A DNA stretch of 64,000 nucleotides from RGIG5579 sp045543495 (GTDB lineage Bacteria; Bacillota; Clostridia; Oscillospirales; SIG627). The notes under the pieces were generated by a model that ran no database searches, was not told the DNA's origin, and worked only from the letters and a program-made list of their open reading frames with translations. Location: NCBI GenBank assembly GCA_045543495.1, contig JAZQMO010000010.1, forward strand, positions 1-64,000, read 5' to 3'. Position numbers and translations under genes: made by a program. Shown one piece after another: positions 31,949-40,716 of the stretch (position 1 is its first letter; each line of letters begins with the position of its first letter).

Positions 31949-32698
31949 ATGACAAAGGAAGAAAAAGAAAGCATCGCCCGTTATGCCAAGCTCTCTCAGA
32001 GGGCCTTGGAAAGGGGAATTTATACTGAGACCCCCTTTCTCACAGAAGGGGAGCAGGCTCTTTTGAAGCAGGAAAAATTGCCCCTTCCGCCCCGCTTTGA
32101 AGGGGGATTTTGTGAGGCTCAACGCCGCCTTGCGGTGTTTGGCTCGGCAGAGGAATTCGGCTGGGAATGGGAAAGCCCCATTGTGATTTTGAAAATAGAG
32201 CCGAAAAGCAGAAAATTTGCCGAGAAGCTGACCCATCGGGATTATTTGGGGGCAATTTTAAATCTTGGCATCAAGCGGGAAATGCTGGGAGATCTCGTTT
32301 TGTCCGAGGGGGACGCCTATCTCTTTTTGCTCTCTAAAATTTTCCCGTATTTGGTGGAGAATCTGACCCGTGTCCGTCATACGGATGTGCTCTTATCTCC
32401 CGTAGCCTGTCTCCCCGAGGGCGTGGGGATCGAGCTCTTGGAAAAAATCGTCATTGCCGCCTCCCCCAGAGTCGATGCTCTGGTGGCCGCCGTATTTGAC
32501 CTGTCCCGCTCTGAGGGAAGGGAATTGGTGGAAAAGGAGAGGGTCAGCCTTTCGGGGCTTCCCGTTACCGATCCCGCCAAGGAGATTCTCGAGGGAGAGA
32601 AAATTTCGGTTCGGGGCTACGGCAAGTTCATTTTTGAAGGCGCCGTAGGTGAGACCCGAAGCGGAAGGCAGAGAATGAAAATACAGCTTTTTGTATAA
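31949..32698 (+). CDS. ylmH: YlmH family S4-domain RNA-binding protein
   Basis: 249 aa. THRDYLGAILNLGIKREMLGD is the family hallmark, and the C-terminal S4 domain runs from EGRELVEKERVSLSGLPV through GEKISVRGYGKFIF. YlmH proteins bind 50S subunits and have been linked to ribosome-associated quality control and cell division. Normally in the division cluster near divIVA; here it heads a unit with an acetyltransferase and a copper ATPase. Confidence 0.9.
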   Translation: MTKEEKESIARYAKLSQRALERGIYTETPFLTEGEQALLKQEKLPLPPRFEGGFCEAQRRLAVFGSAEEFGWEWESPIVILKIEPKSRKFAEKLTHRDYLGAILNLGIKREMLGDLVLSEGDAYLFLLSKIFPYLVENLTRVRHTDVLLSPVACLPEGVGIELLEKIVIAASPRVDALVAAVFDLSRSEGRELVEKERVSLSGLPVTDPAKEILEGEKISVRGYGKFIFEGAVGETRSGRQRMKIQLFV

Positions 32699-32708
32699 AG
32701 GAGAAAAA

Positions 32709-33176
32709 ATGGAAATCAGAAAAGCCAAGGAATGTGATCTGGAAGGCATCGGAAGCCTTCTTTCTCAGGTCCTTGAGGTGCACCATAAGGGAAGACCCGA
32801 CCTGTTTTACAGCGGTGTGAAAAAATATACCGATAAGGAGGTCTTACAGATCCTCGCCGATCCTGCCCGCCCCGTCTTTGTGGCGGTGGAGGAGGGGAAG
32901 GTCTTGGGCTATGCCTTCTGTATCTTTCAGCAAATTACCGACAGCCACGTTCTCACCCCCATTAAAACCCTGTATTTGGATGACCTTTGTGTGGATGAGA
33001 GCACCCGTGGTAAGGGCGTGGGCAAAAAGCTTTATGAAGCGGTCTGCGATTTTGCCCGAGCCGAGGGCTGCTACAACCTGACCCTGAATGTATGGAATTT
33101 CCCCAATAGTGCCGTTTCCTTCTATGAAAAATTGGGAATGAAGGTGCAGAAGCTCGGAATGGAGACCATTTTGTGA
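32709..33176 (+). CDS. GNAT family N-acetyltransferase
   Basis: 155 aa. YLDDLCVDESTRGKGVGKKL carries the acetyl-CoA loop, and NVWNFPNSAVSFYEKLGMKV is the typical C-terminal motif. Start set at 32709 because AAAGGAG lies 6 nt upstream; an in-frame ATG at 32691 overlaps ylmH and lacks a site. Substrate unknown. Confidence 0.9.
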   Translation: MEIRKAKECDLEGIGSLLSQVLEVHHKGRPDLFYSGVKKYTDKEVLQILADPARPVFVAVEEGKVLGYAFCIFQQITDSHVLTPIKTLYLDDLCVDESTRGKGVGKKLYEAVCDFARAEGCYNLTLNVWNFPNSAVSFYEKLGMKVQKLGMETIL

Positions 33177-33190
33177 TAAAAGGAGAAAGA

Positions 33191-35626
33191 ATGGAAGAAT
33201 TTATCATAACGGGAATGAGCTGCGCCGCTTGCAGTGCTCGTGTGGAGGGAGCCGTCAAAAAGGTGGCGGGGGTGACATCTTGCGCCGTCAGCCTTCTGAC
33301 CAATTCCATGACCGTGGAGGGCACCTTTTCCTCTGCCGATGTGATCTCGGCCGTGGAGAAGGCGGGCTACGGCATCGGCAAAAAGGGGGAGGAGGCCAAA
33401 AAAGAAAGATCCGAGGAGAAGCAGGATCGCAGTCTTTTTTCTCTTGTGATCTCTGCTCTTCTTCTGTTGGCCTTGATGTATGTTTCCATGGGGCATATGC
33501 TCTCCCTCCCGCTCCCCGCCTTTTTCACCCCACTCTTGCAGGGGCTTTATCAGTTTCTTTTGAGCCTTGTGATCCTTGTTTTGCACCGAAAGTATTTTAT
33601 CAACGGAGCCCGCGGTCTTGTGCGGGGCGGTGCCAATATGGATACCTTGGTGTCCTTGGGCTCGGGCATTTCCTTCCTGTACAGCACCTATCTTTTGGGA
33701 CGGATGCTTCTTTCCCCCGAGGAGGCAAAGGAGATTCTTCATTCCCTCTATTTTGAATCCGCCGCCATGATTTTGGTGCTCATTACCGTGGGCAAAAAGC
33801 TGGAGGCCTATTCCAAGGGAAAAACCACCTCCGCCATTCGCTCCCTCCAAAGACTTTCTCCCGATACCGCCCGTGTTTTGGTGGAAGGGGCGGAAGTGGA
33901 AAAGCGGGTGGATAAGCTCCAAAAGGGCGATCTTGTTGCCATTCGCCCCGGTGAAAACTTCCCTGTGGACGGTGTGATCCTGGAAGGGGAAGGCGCAGTA
34001 GATGAATCCGCCCTGACGGGAGAGAGCCTCCCTGTGGATAAAAAAACAGGGGATTCGGTGTATACAGGCACCTCAAACCTTTCGGGGTATCTTGTTTGCC
34101 GTGCCGAAAAGGTGGGAGGAGAAACCACTCTGGCCCGTATGATCGATCGGGTCATTGCCTCGGGTGCCTCCAAGGCTCCCATTGCCCGCCTTGCCGATCG
34201 GGTCTCGGCGGTCTTTGTCCCCGTGATCCTGATCCTGTCTCTTATCACTCTTTCCGTCCACCTTCTTTTGGGGGCTGAATTTGCCAAGGCCTTGGAGCAC
34301 GCCATTGCCGTTCTTGTGGTCAGCTGTCCCTGCGCCTTGGGCCTTGCCACCCCCGTTGCCATTATGGTGGGAAGCGGTGTGGCCGCCCGTCACGGCGTTC
34401 TGTTCAAAACGGCAGAAAGTCTGGAAAAGGCAGGAAAAACCAAGATCGCCGTGCTGGATAAAACAGGCACCGTCACCGAGGGAAAGCCCTCTGTTTCCGA
34501 TGTCTACTGCCCCCCCGAGGTCGACCGCAGAGAATTTTTGTCTCTTGCCGTCTCCTTGGAGGAAAAAAGCGCCCATCCCTTGGCCGAGGCCATTGTCTCT
34601 TACGGAAAGAATGAAGGGATCGAGTCCCTTGCCGTGTCGGAATTCTCCTCCCGCACAGGCTTTGGAGTAGAAGGGATCGTGCAGGGGGAAAAGGTCATCG
34701 GCGGCAAAAAGGAAATGCTGTCAGCCCCTCTGTCGGATCAGGCCCTTGGCCGTGCCGAGGAATATGCCCGAGAGGGAAAAACCCCCGTGTTCTTTGAAAA
34801 GGGAGGCACATTTTTGGGGATCCTTGCCCTGTCCGATGCCATTAAGGCCGATTCCGCCAAGGCCATCGCAGAGCTTCATAAAATGGGGATCCGCACCGTA
34901 ATGATCACGGGTGACCGCCAAAGAACCGCCGAAGCCATTGCCAAAAAGGCGGGGATCGATACGGTCTATGCCGAGGTTCTCCCCGAGGGCAAGGAGGAAT
35001 TGGTGCGAAAGCTCTCGACGGAGGGCGCCACTATGATGGTGGGGGACGGCATCAACGATGCCCCCGCTCTCGCCGCCGCCGAGCTTGGCGTTGCCATCGG
35101 AGGAGGAATGGATGTGGCCATGGATGCCTCCGAGGTGGTTTTGATGCAGAGCCGTCTCACCTCGCTTCCTTTCCTTGTGGGGCTGTCCCGCAAGACCTTA
35201 AAGAATATTAAAGAAAACCTGTTTTGGGCCTTTTGCTACAATTTGGTGGGAATTCCCCTTGCGGCAGGTGTGCTTGAGCCTCTTTTCGGCTGGAGCCTGA
35301 CCCCCATGTTCGGTGCCGCCGCCATGAGCGTTTCCAGCTTCCTTGTGGTGTCCAACGCCCTGCGCCTGAACCTTTACGGAGAAAAGAAAGAAAAACAAAG
35401 AAAAATAAAAAAGGAGAATAAAACGATGGAAACAGTTTTAAAGATCGAAGGGATGATGTGCCCCCACTGCGAGGCTCACGTAAAAAAAGCGCTGGAGGCG
35501 CTGGAGGGAGTCCAAGAGGCCATTCCAAGCCACGAGAAGAACGAGGCCCGTGTGATCCTGTCCTCTCCCGTTCCTTATGAAGTCTTAAAGGAGACCGTGG
35601 AAAAAGAGGGCTATAAGGTTCTGTAA
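33191..35626 (+). CDS. copA: Copper-translocating P1B-type ATPase with C-terminal CopZ-like domain
   Basis: 811 aa. An N-terminal HMA domain (GMSCAAC, Cys11 and Cys14), eight membrane helices, TGES in the actuator domain, CPC at 379-381 in the ion path, phosphorylated Asp423 in DKTGT, GDGINDAP at about 617-624, then a second HMA domain with GMMCPHC in the last 66 residues. P1B-1 enzymes export Cu(I). A C-terminal HMA is unusual; the short charged linker in front of it contains an intact ribosome binding site and ATG. Start is ATG 33191 after AAAAGGAG. Confidence 0.95.
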   Translation: MEEFIITGMSCAACSARVEGAVKKVAGVTSCAVSLLTNSMTVEGTFSSADVISAVEKAGYGIGKKGEEAKKERSEEKQDRSLFSLVISALLLLALMYVSMGHMLSLPLPAFFTPLLQGLYQFLLSLVILVLHRKYFINGARGLVRGGANMDTLVSLGSGISFLYSTYLLGRMLLSPEEAKEILHSLYFESAAMILVLITVGKKLEAYSKGKTTSAIRSLQRLSPDTARVLVEGAEVEKRVDKLQKGDLVAIRPGENFPVDGVILEGEGAVDESALTGESLPVDKKTGDSVYTGTSNLSGYLVCRAEKVGGETTLARMIDRVIASGASKAPIARLADRVSAVFVPVILILSLITLSVHLLLGAEFAKALEHAIAVLVVSCPCALGLATPVAIMVGSGVAARHGVLFKTAESLEKAGKTKIAVLDKTGTVTEGKPSVSDVYCPPEVDRREFLSLAVSLEEKSAHPLAEAIVSYGKNEGIESLAVSEFSSRTGFGVEGIVQGEKVIGGKKEMLSAPLSDQALGRAEEYAREGKTPVFFEKGGTFLGILALSDAIKADSAKAIAELHKMGIRTVMITGDRQRTAEAIAKKAGIDTVYAEVLPEGKEELVRKLSTEGATMMVGDGINDAPALAAAELGVAIGGGMDVAMDASEVVLMQSRLTSLPFLVGLSRKTLKNIKENLFWAFCYNLVGIPLAAGVLEPLFGWSLTPMFGAAAMSVSSFLVVSNALRLNLYGEKKEKQRKIKKENKTMETVLKIEGMMCPHCEAHVKKALEALEGVQEAIPSHEKNEARVILSSPVPYEVLKETVEKEGYKVL
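35426..35626 (+). CDS. copZ: Possible internally initiated CopZ-like copper chaperone
   Basis: Within copA and in the same frame, AAAAAAGGAG (35405-35416 region) is followed after 9 nt by ATG at 35426. Translation from there gives 66 aa, METVLKIEGMMCPHCEAHVK onward, the size and motif of a free-standing CopZ copper chaperone. Either the cell makes both a CopA-CopZ fusion and free CopZ, or a copA stop codon has been lost between two once separate genes. Which products exist cannot be told from sequence. Confidence 0.55.
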   Translation: METVLKIEGMMCPHCEAHVKKALEALEGVQEAIPSHEKNEARVILSSPVPYEVLKETVEKEGYKVL

Positions 35627-35632
35627 AGAGTG

Positions 35633-35653
35633 AAAATGAATAGTTTTCATTTT
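35633..35653 (+). terminator. Possible weak terminator after copA
   Basis: AAAATGAA / TTCATTTT with a TAGTT loop; T-run limited to the stem itself. Confidence 0.45.
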
Positions 35654-35657
35654 ACTT

Positions 35658-35679
35658 GAATATTTAATGATAAATATTC
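35658..35679. repeat. AT-rich palindrome upstream of argG
   Basis: GAATATTTA / TAAATATTC separated by ATGA, a perfect 9-bp inverted repeat about 50 bp upstream of the argG -35. The TGAAT/ATTC content recalls ARG boxes bound by ArgR/AhrC, but the spacing does not match the 18-bp consensus well. Confidence 0.45.
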
Positions 35680-35731
35680 GTTCAAAATGGAAAAAACGTG
35701 GAAAAACCTGCAAAAAATCAAGGGAAACCTA

Positions 35732-35760
35732 TTGCATTTTATTCTGTGTTGTGATAAGAT
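35732..35760 (+). promoter_or_regulatory. Promoter of argG
   Basis: TTGCAT (35732-35737), 17-bp spacer, TAAGAT (35755-35760) with TGA before the -10. Confidence 0.65.
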
Positions 35761-35801
35761 AGGTGCAGTTTAGGATTTGTAATCCAATGGGAGGAAACAA
35801 A

Positions 35802-37028
35802 ATGAAAAAAGACATTAAGAAAGTCGTACTTGCTTATTCCGGAGGTCTGGATACCTCTATCATTATTCCGTGGCTGAAGGAGAATTACAACAACCCCGAG
35901 ATCATTGCCGTTTCCGGTAATGTGGGTCAGGCAGATGAATTGGAGGGCTTGGAGGAAAAGGCCATCAAGACCGGTGCTTCCAAGTGCTACATTGAGGATC
36001 TGACCGAAGAATTCGTAGAAGAAATGGTGATTCCCACCGTTCAGGCAGGCGCCAAGTATGAGGAGTACCTGATGGGTACCGCTCTGGCCCGTCCCATCAT
36101 CGCAAAGCGTCTTTGTGAGATCGCCATTGCAGAAGGGGCAGATGCCATTTGCCACGGCTGCACCGGTAAGGGAAATGACCAGGTTCGTTTTGAGCTTGCC
36201 ATCAAGGCCTTTGCTCCTCAGATGACCATCATCGCTCCCTGGCGTGAGTGGGATATCAAGTCCCGTGAAGAAGAGATCGCCTATGCTGAGGCACACAATG
36301 TTCCCCTGAAGATCAACCGTGAGACCAACTATTCCAAGGATAAGAATATGTGGCACCTTTCACACGAGGGTCTGGATCTGGAGGATACGGGAAATGAGCC
36401 CCTTTACGAAAAGGAAGGCTTCTTGGAAATGGGCGTTTCTCCCATGCAGGCTCCCGATGAACCCACCTATCTGACTCTGGAGTTCGAGGCAGGCCGCCCC
36501 GTAGCTTTGGACGGCGTTAAGATGAGCGCCAAGGAGATCATTCTCAAACTCAATGAATTGGGCGGTAAGAACGGTATCGGTCTTTTGGATATCGTGGAGA
36601 ACCGTTTGGTCGGTATGAAGTGCCGCGGCGTATATGAGACCCCCGGCGGAGCCATCCTGTATTTTGCTCACAACTATCTGGAGACCCTGTGTCTGGATAA
36701 AATGACCAAGCATAAGAAGGAAGAGCTTTCCATCACCTTTGGTGAGCTTCTTTACAACGGTCAGTGGTACACCCCCCTGCGTGAGGCGCTCTCCGCCTTC
36801 GTAGAAAAGACTCAGGAGCATATGACCGGTAAGGTTCGCATCAAGCTCTACAAGGGCAATATGATCAAGGCAGGCGCTTGGAGCGATTGGTCCCTCTACT
36901 CCGAAGAGATCGCAACCTTTGAGGAGGATGAGGTTTACGATCAGACCGATGCTACCGGCTTTATCAACCTGTGGGGTCTTCCCATTTCCGTTCAGGCGCA
37001 GGTCAACGCCAAGAATCAGAAGAAGTAA
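35802..37028 (+). CDS. argG: Argininosuccinate synthase
   Basis: 408 aa. The PP-loop LAYSGGLDTSIIIPWLKENY, GCTGKGNDQVRFELA, REWDIKSREEEIAYA and the C-terminal YDQTDATGFINLWGLP are all standard. Joins citrulline and aspartate with ATP in arginine synthesis. Start at 35802 with GGGAGG; an upstream ATG at 35763 lacks a site and lies at the transcription start. argH is not adjacent, which is slightly unusual. Confidence 0.98.
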   Translation: MKKDIKKVVLAYSGGLDTSIIIPWLKENYNNPEIIAVSGNVGQADELEGLEEKAIKTGASKCYIEDLTEEFVEEMVIPTVQAGAKYEEYLMGTALARPIIAKRLCEIAIAEGADAICHGCTGKGNDQVRFELAIKAFAPQMTIIAPWREWDIKSREEEIAYAEAHNVPLKINRETNYSKDKNMWHLSHEGLDLEDTGNEPLYEKEGFLEMGVSPMQAPDEPTYLTLEFEAGRPVALDGVKMSAKEIILKLNELGGKNGIGLLDIVENRLVGMKCRGVYETPGGAILYFAHNYLETLCLDKMTKHKKEELSITFGELLYNGQWYTPLREALSAFVEKTQEHMTGKVRIKLYKGNMIKAGAWSDWSLYSEEIATFEEDEVYDQTDATGFINLWGLPISVQAQVNAKNQKK

Positions 37029-37035
37029 GACAAAA

Positions 37036-37072
37036 GAAAATTGCAGTTCCTTTCGGGAACTGCAATTTTTTT
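37036..37072 (+). terminator. Terminator after argG
   Basis: AATTGCAGTTCC / GGAACTGCAATT followed by a T-run; the A-rich left side means it can also act on the converging minus-strand operon. Confidence 0.9.
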
Positions 37073-37082
37073 ATTGCTTTTT

Positions 37083-38027
37083 TCAGGCAAACAGGAAATG
37101 AAACAGCATAAAAATGAGGGGAATGGTCAGGCAGGAGAGAAGGTGGGAGATCAGCGCCATTTGCGCCGCCACGGTGGGGTCCTTGCCGTAAGCGGAGGGC
37201 ACCACGATGGTATTGAGCCCCAAGGGCATGGCCAGTGCACAAACGCAGCAGAGGGTAATGCCGTAGGGAAGGGAGAGGGGAATGAGAATTCCGATTCCCA
37301 AAAGGGGCATCACCACAAGGCGAAGGAAGGAGACCGCATAGACCGAGGCATTTTTGAAGGCGGCCAAAAGGTCGATCCCCGCAATGGTAATACCCGTCAG
37401 AAGCATGGCCACGGGGGACATACAGCTGCCCAGAGTGGAAATGGTGGAGGAAACAAAGCCCGGCAGGGGGAGAGAGGTAATGCCCAAAATCATTCCGATG
37501 ACCATACCGCCGAACATGGGGTTGCAAAGCTTTTTCAGCCCCTCCAAAGGATGGCCCTTTTCTTCGGTCTCCGGCATCAGAAGGGCGGGAACTCCCCAAA
37601 CATAAATAATGGCCCAGGAGGGGATCACAAAGACCAGATAGTTCATAAAAATATCGGGGAACAGGGCCGCCACCACGGCATTTCCCATAAATCCGAAATT
37701 GGAGAAGGAAAGACCGTAGGTGTAGATCTTGCGAATGTAGTGATCCTTGGAGCAGAATCTTGCCACCAATACGGCAAACAAAACGGAAAGGACGGCCAAA
37801 ACCGTTCCCGCCAAAAGATACAGCCCCGCCTCCCGAAAGCTATCGAGGGTAAAGTGGGTCAGGAAGGTGCCCATGGCAAGGGCGGGGATCAAAACGTTGT
37901 TTTCCAGCTTGGAAAGCACCGCGGCGCTTTCCTTTGGCAAAAGCTTGAAGCGAGATAAAACATAGCCGATGGCGATCATCAGGAGCAAAAAGCCCATCTG
38001 ATTGATGGTGGAGAGAAAAACCGTCAC
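37083..38027 (-). CDS. AEC family transporter
   Basis: 314 aa with about ten membrane helices. The N-terminal repeat (GFLLLMIAIGYVLSRFKLLP, SKLENNVLIPALAMGTFL) and GLSFSNFGFMGNAVVAALF are typical of the auxin efflux carrier family, which in bacteria moves organic anions such as malate. The GTG start at 38027 overlaps the stop of the phosphodiesterase gene (GTGA), so the two are coupled. Substrate unknown. Confidence 0.85.
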   Translation of the reverse strand: MTVFLSTINQMGFLLLMIAIGYVLSRFKLLPKESAAVLSKLENNVLIPALAMGTFLTHFTLDSFREAGLYLLAGTVLAVLSVLFAVLVARFCSKDHYIRKIYTYGLSFSNFGFMGNAVVAALFPDIFMNYLVFVIPSWAIIYVWGVPALLMPETEEKGHPLEGLKKLCNPMFGGMVIGMILGITSLPLPGFVSSTISTLGSCMSPVAMLLTGITIAGIDLLAAFKNASVYAVSFLRLVVMPLLGIGILIPLSLPYGITLCCVCALAMPLGLNTIVVPSAYGKDPTVAAQMALISHLLSCLTIPLIFMLFHFLFA

Positions 38028-38800
38028 TTTACAAGGCTCCTTCCTTCCCAATCGGAGGACTTGGGAATTTCCATCAGATCGGCAATGGTGGGAGCCAAAT
38101 CCAAAAGGCTGATCTCATCGCTTCTTTCCTCACCGCATTGGAAGGCATTTCCGATGAAGAACATGGGAATGGTCATATCCTCGGGCAGATCGGTTCCGTG
38201 GGCACGGTCATGTCCGCCGTGGTCTGCGGTGACGACGATGCTGTATTCCTCACCGAATTCCTCCCATACTCTCTTTACCTGATCAATGGCGGTGGAAATG
38301 TATCCCAAATAAGCCTCGCTCATCCAGCCGTTGTCGTGGCCGCCCTTTTCATCGGTCTCCACCAGATACAGGAAGACAAAATCGGGTCTGCACTTGCGGA
38401 TCCGCTCCAGAGCGCAGTCGGTGAGGGCGCGGTCGGTATCATCATCCTGACGGGCGCGAATGAAGGTGGAATAGGCCAGCGTGAGAGGGGCGGAAACATC
38501 ACGCAGGGGCTCCCAGCCGTAATACATGGCGGAAATACCGCCTGCCGCCTTGATCTTATCAAACAGGCTTTCCAAGGGATGGGAGAAGGGAATAAACTGG
38601 TTTGTGGTAATGCCGTGTCTCTGGGGAGGGACGCTGTGAAACATAGACATATGACAGGGCAGGGTCTTGGAAGGGAATACGCTCTTTGCTTTCAGGGTGT
38701 AGGCTCCAAGCTCCATCAAGGTCTTGGCAAAGGGGTTGCCGCAGGCCAAAAAGCCGTCGGGCCGCATTGCGTCAATTGAGATCAGAATTGCTTTTTTCAT
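38024..38800 (-). CDS. Type I phosphodiesterase / nucleotide pyrophosphatase-like protein
   Basis: 258 aa of the alkaline phosphatase superfamily. LISIDAMRPDG provides the first metal Asp, FPSKTLPCHMSMFHSVPPQRHG the nucleophile Thr region, LVETDEKGGHD and TADHGGHDRAHG the remaining metal Asp/His ligands. No signal peptide, so it acts in the cytosol on a small phosphoester or phosphonate. Encoded between an RpiR regulator (29-nt overlap) and the transporter. Confidence 0.85.
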   Translation of the reverse strand: MKKAILISIDAMRPDGFLACGNPFAKTLMELGAYTLKAKSVFPSKTLPCHMSMFHSVPPQRHGITTNQFIPFSHPLESLFDKIKAAGGISAMYYGWEPLRDVSAPLTLAYSTFIRARQDDDTDRALTDCALERIRKCRPDFVFLYLVETDEKGGHDNGWMSEAYLGYISTAIDQVKRVWEEFGEEYSIVVTADHGGHDRAHGTDLPEDMTIPMFFIGNAFQCGEERSDEISLLDLAPTIADLMEIPKSSDWEGRSLVK

Positions 38801-39653
38801 GGTTCGTTCCTCCTTGGTAACGGATATTTTCTAAAATTTGATTTCGGGAATGAATGTGTCTGGTAAAGCTGTCATAATCCTTGGTGGCAAGGATCATGGT
38901 CAGGGCATCCACCAGACAAAGATGGCCAAGCCTTGCGGAAACCGCTTCTACGGGGTAGTTTGATTCATCGGCATAAACGGCCACCGAAAGATCGCTCTCC
39001 CGATACAGAGGGCTGTCGGCAAAGCTTGTGAGGGAGAGCACCGTTGCTCCGCCCTTTTTGGCAGTGCGAACGGCATCCACCACCGCCTTGGTTCGTCCAC
39101 TGTGGGAAATGGCCAAAACCACGTCTTCGGGCCCCGCATTGGAGGCGGAGACATTCATAAACAAAATGTCGGTATAGGCCGCCGCCCAAAGCCCCAGTTG
39201 AGACAGGCGGTACTGGGCATCCACGGCAATCACGGAGGAGGTGCCCACACCAAAGAGAAAAATCCGCTTGGCCCCCTCCAAAAGAGCGGCCATTTGAAGG
39301 ATCCGTTCTCGGTCGATGAGACCCAAGGTGTCCTTCAGAGTGCCCACGGCGTTTTGAAAGACCTTGTCCACGATATGCTCTGCCGTATCCCCCTTTTGAA
39401 AGGCGGGCAGTCGGGAAGTACTCTCTCGTTTTCCCATTTCCTGAGCCAAAGCGATCTTCAATTGGGAAAAGCCCTCCAGCCCGATGGATTTGCAAAAGCG
39501 GATCACGGCGGAGGGAGCGGTGCCGCTTATTTTTGCTACCTGACTTGCCGTGGAGCGGATCACCTCTTCGGGAGAAGAAAGGATCTGATCGGCAATTCTT
39601 TTTTCCACGGGAGTCAGAATGGCGTAGTGCTTTTTGATACTGTTTGTAATCAC
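38772..39653 (-). CDS. MurR/RpiR family transcriptional regulator
   Basis: 293 aa. An N-terminal HTH_6 domain (ASQVAKISGTAPSAVIRFCKSIG, about residues 36-58) and a SIS sugar-phosphate binding domain (FGVGTSSVIAVDAQYRLSQLG; AISHSGRTKAVVDAV). Such proteins sense phosphosugars and control nearby genes, here very likely the two downstream genes. GTG start at 39653 with AAGGAGGA. Its last 29 nt overlap the phosphodiesterase gene. Confidence 0.9.
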   Translation of the reverse strand: MITNSIKKHYAILTPVEKRIADQILSSPEEVIRSTASQVAKISGTAPSAVIRFCKSIGLEGFSQLKIALAQEMGKRESTSRLPAFQKGDTAEHIVDKVFQNAVGTLKDTLGLIDRERILQMAALLEGAKRIFLFGVGTSSVIAVDAQYRLSQLGLWAAAYTDILFMNVSASNAGPEDVVLAISHSGRTKAVVDAVRTAKKGGATVLSLTSFADSPLYRESDLSVAVYADESNYPVEAVSARLGHLCLVDALTMILATKDYDSFTRHIHSRNQILENIRYQGGTNHEKSNSDLN

Positions 39654-39703
39654 ACATCCTCCTTGAAAATTTATTCTAATAATATGTAAATCACTGATAT
39701 AAA

Positions 39704-39732
39704 ATTCTAAACTCTTTCCTTTGATTTGTCAA
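39704..39732 (-). promoter_or_regulatory. Promoter of the rpiR operon
   Basis: On the minus strand TTGACA, 17-bp spacer, TAGAAT, followed by AT-rich sequence to the RpiR start. Confidence 0.75.
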
Positions 39733-39741
39733 GGGAAAACA

Positions 39742-39774
39742 AAAAAATCCGTGTATTTTTTACACGGATTTTTT
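39742..39774 (-). terminator. Terminator after rsmI
   Basis: AAAAAATCCGTGTA / TACACGGATTTTTT with a TTTTT loop; symmetrical, placed right after the rsmI stop and before the rpiR promoter. Confidence 0.88.
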
Positions 39775-39777
39775 CTC

Positions 39778-40716
39778 TTATTGAAACAGCTCCTTCAAGC
39801 GAATGGCGGCAGCCTTCAAATCGTTTTTCTTAAAGGGGGAGTCACCCCGCAAAACGAGGGCCTCTACCGCATCCCGCAGAGAGGGGGCACCGCCGATCAT
39901 TTCCTCTACCAAGGCCGCCTCGGGAGAATGGGGAAGGGCTTTTTCTTCCTTCTTTTCCTCCTGCACGGGCATTTCCACAATGAGGGTAAATTCTCCTTTT
40001 TCCGCATTGGGGTTGGCCTCAAGCTCCGATAGCACCTGCGAGGGGCTTCCTCGGTAAAAGCGCTCGTGGGTCTTGGTCAGATCGTTGCACAGGCAAATTC
40101 TCGCCTCGGGCAGCTTTTCTGCAAGATATGCGGCGGTCTTCAGGATCCTTTTGGGGGATTCGTAATAAATAAAGGTGCGGGTCACACCGCTTTGCAGTCG
40201 CTCCAATTCCTTCTTGCGATCACTGTTTTCCTTGGGGAAAAAGCCGCAGAAGAGAAAGGAGGTCAGATCAAAGCCCGAAACGCTCACCCCGCTGACGGCG
40301 GCGCAGGCACCGGGAACGGGGATCACGGGAAAGCCCTCCTCCAGCGCCCTTTTAATAAGTTCATTTCCCGGATCGGAAATGCAGGGGGTGCCCGCATCGG
40401 AGATCACCGCAATGCTTTTGCCGTCACGGAGGGCACTGAGAAACAATTCCGTTTTGCGGTGCTCATTGAATTTTTGGTTGGAGATCACTTCTTTGCGGAT
40501 CCCCAAAATATTCAGGAGAATATAGCTTCTTCGGGTATCCTCCGCAGCGATCAGGTCTACCCCCTCCAATACCTTGATGGCACGAACCGACAGATCCACG
40601 ATCCGTCCGATGGGGGTTGCCACCACGTACAAAACACCGCCGGTGACGTAAACCTCTTTTTCCTTCAATCGCTCCAGTCCCTCTTCCAATTCCTCGGGGA
40701 ACAGGCTATGATCCAT
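39778..40716 (-). CDS. rsmI: 16S rRNA 2'-O-ribose C1402 methyltransferase RsmI
   Basis: 312 aa. LYVVATPIGRIVDLSVRA, EDTRRSYILLNILGI, ISDAGTPCISDPG and PGACAAVSGVSVSG are the RsmI (tetrapyrrole methylase fold) motifs. It modifies C1402 in the decoding centre. About 20 extra residues precede the usual start. The start overlaps the stop of the preceding gene (TGATG). Confidence 0.95.
   Translation of the reverse strand: MDHSLFPEELEEGLERLKEKEVYVTGGVLYVVATPIGRIVDLSVRAIKVLEGVDLIAAEDTRRSYILLNILGIRKEVISNQKFNEHRKTELFLSALRDGKSIAVISDAGTPCISDPGNELIKRALEEGFPVIPVPGACAAVSGVSVSGFDLTSFLFCGFFPKENSDRKKELERLQSGVTRTFIYYESPKRILKTAAYLAEKLPEARICLCNDLTKTHERFYRGSPSQVLSELEANPNAEKGEFTLIVEMPVQEEKKEEKALPHSPEAALVEEMIGGAPSLRDAVEALVLRGDSPFKKNDLKAAAIRLKELFQ

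Noticed and set aside
30458..32236. A 592-codon antisense open frame over ceramidase-like copy 5 and ylmH
   Set aside because: Shadow of strong codon bias on the plus strand; it crosses a terminator and promoter and has no recognisable motif. Similar antisense frames over copies 1-4 were dropped for the same reason.
35658..35679. Firm ARG box in front of argG
   Set aside because: The palindrome shares TGAAT and ATTC elements, but length and spacing do not fit the 18-bp ArgR/AhrC consensus.
37041..37958. Long plus-strand open frame opposite the AEC transporter
   Set aside because: Low-complexity charged translation typical of antisense to a membrane protein; the minus strand has clear transporter features.
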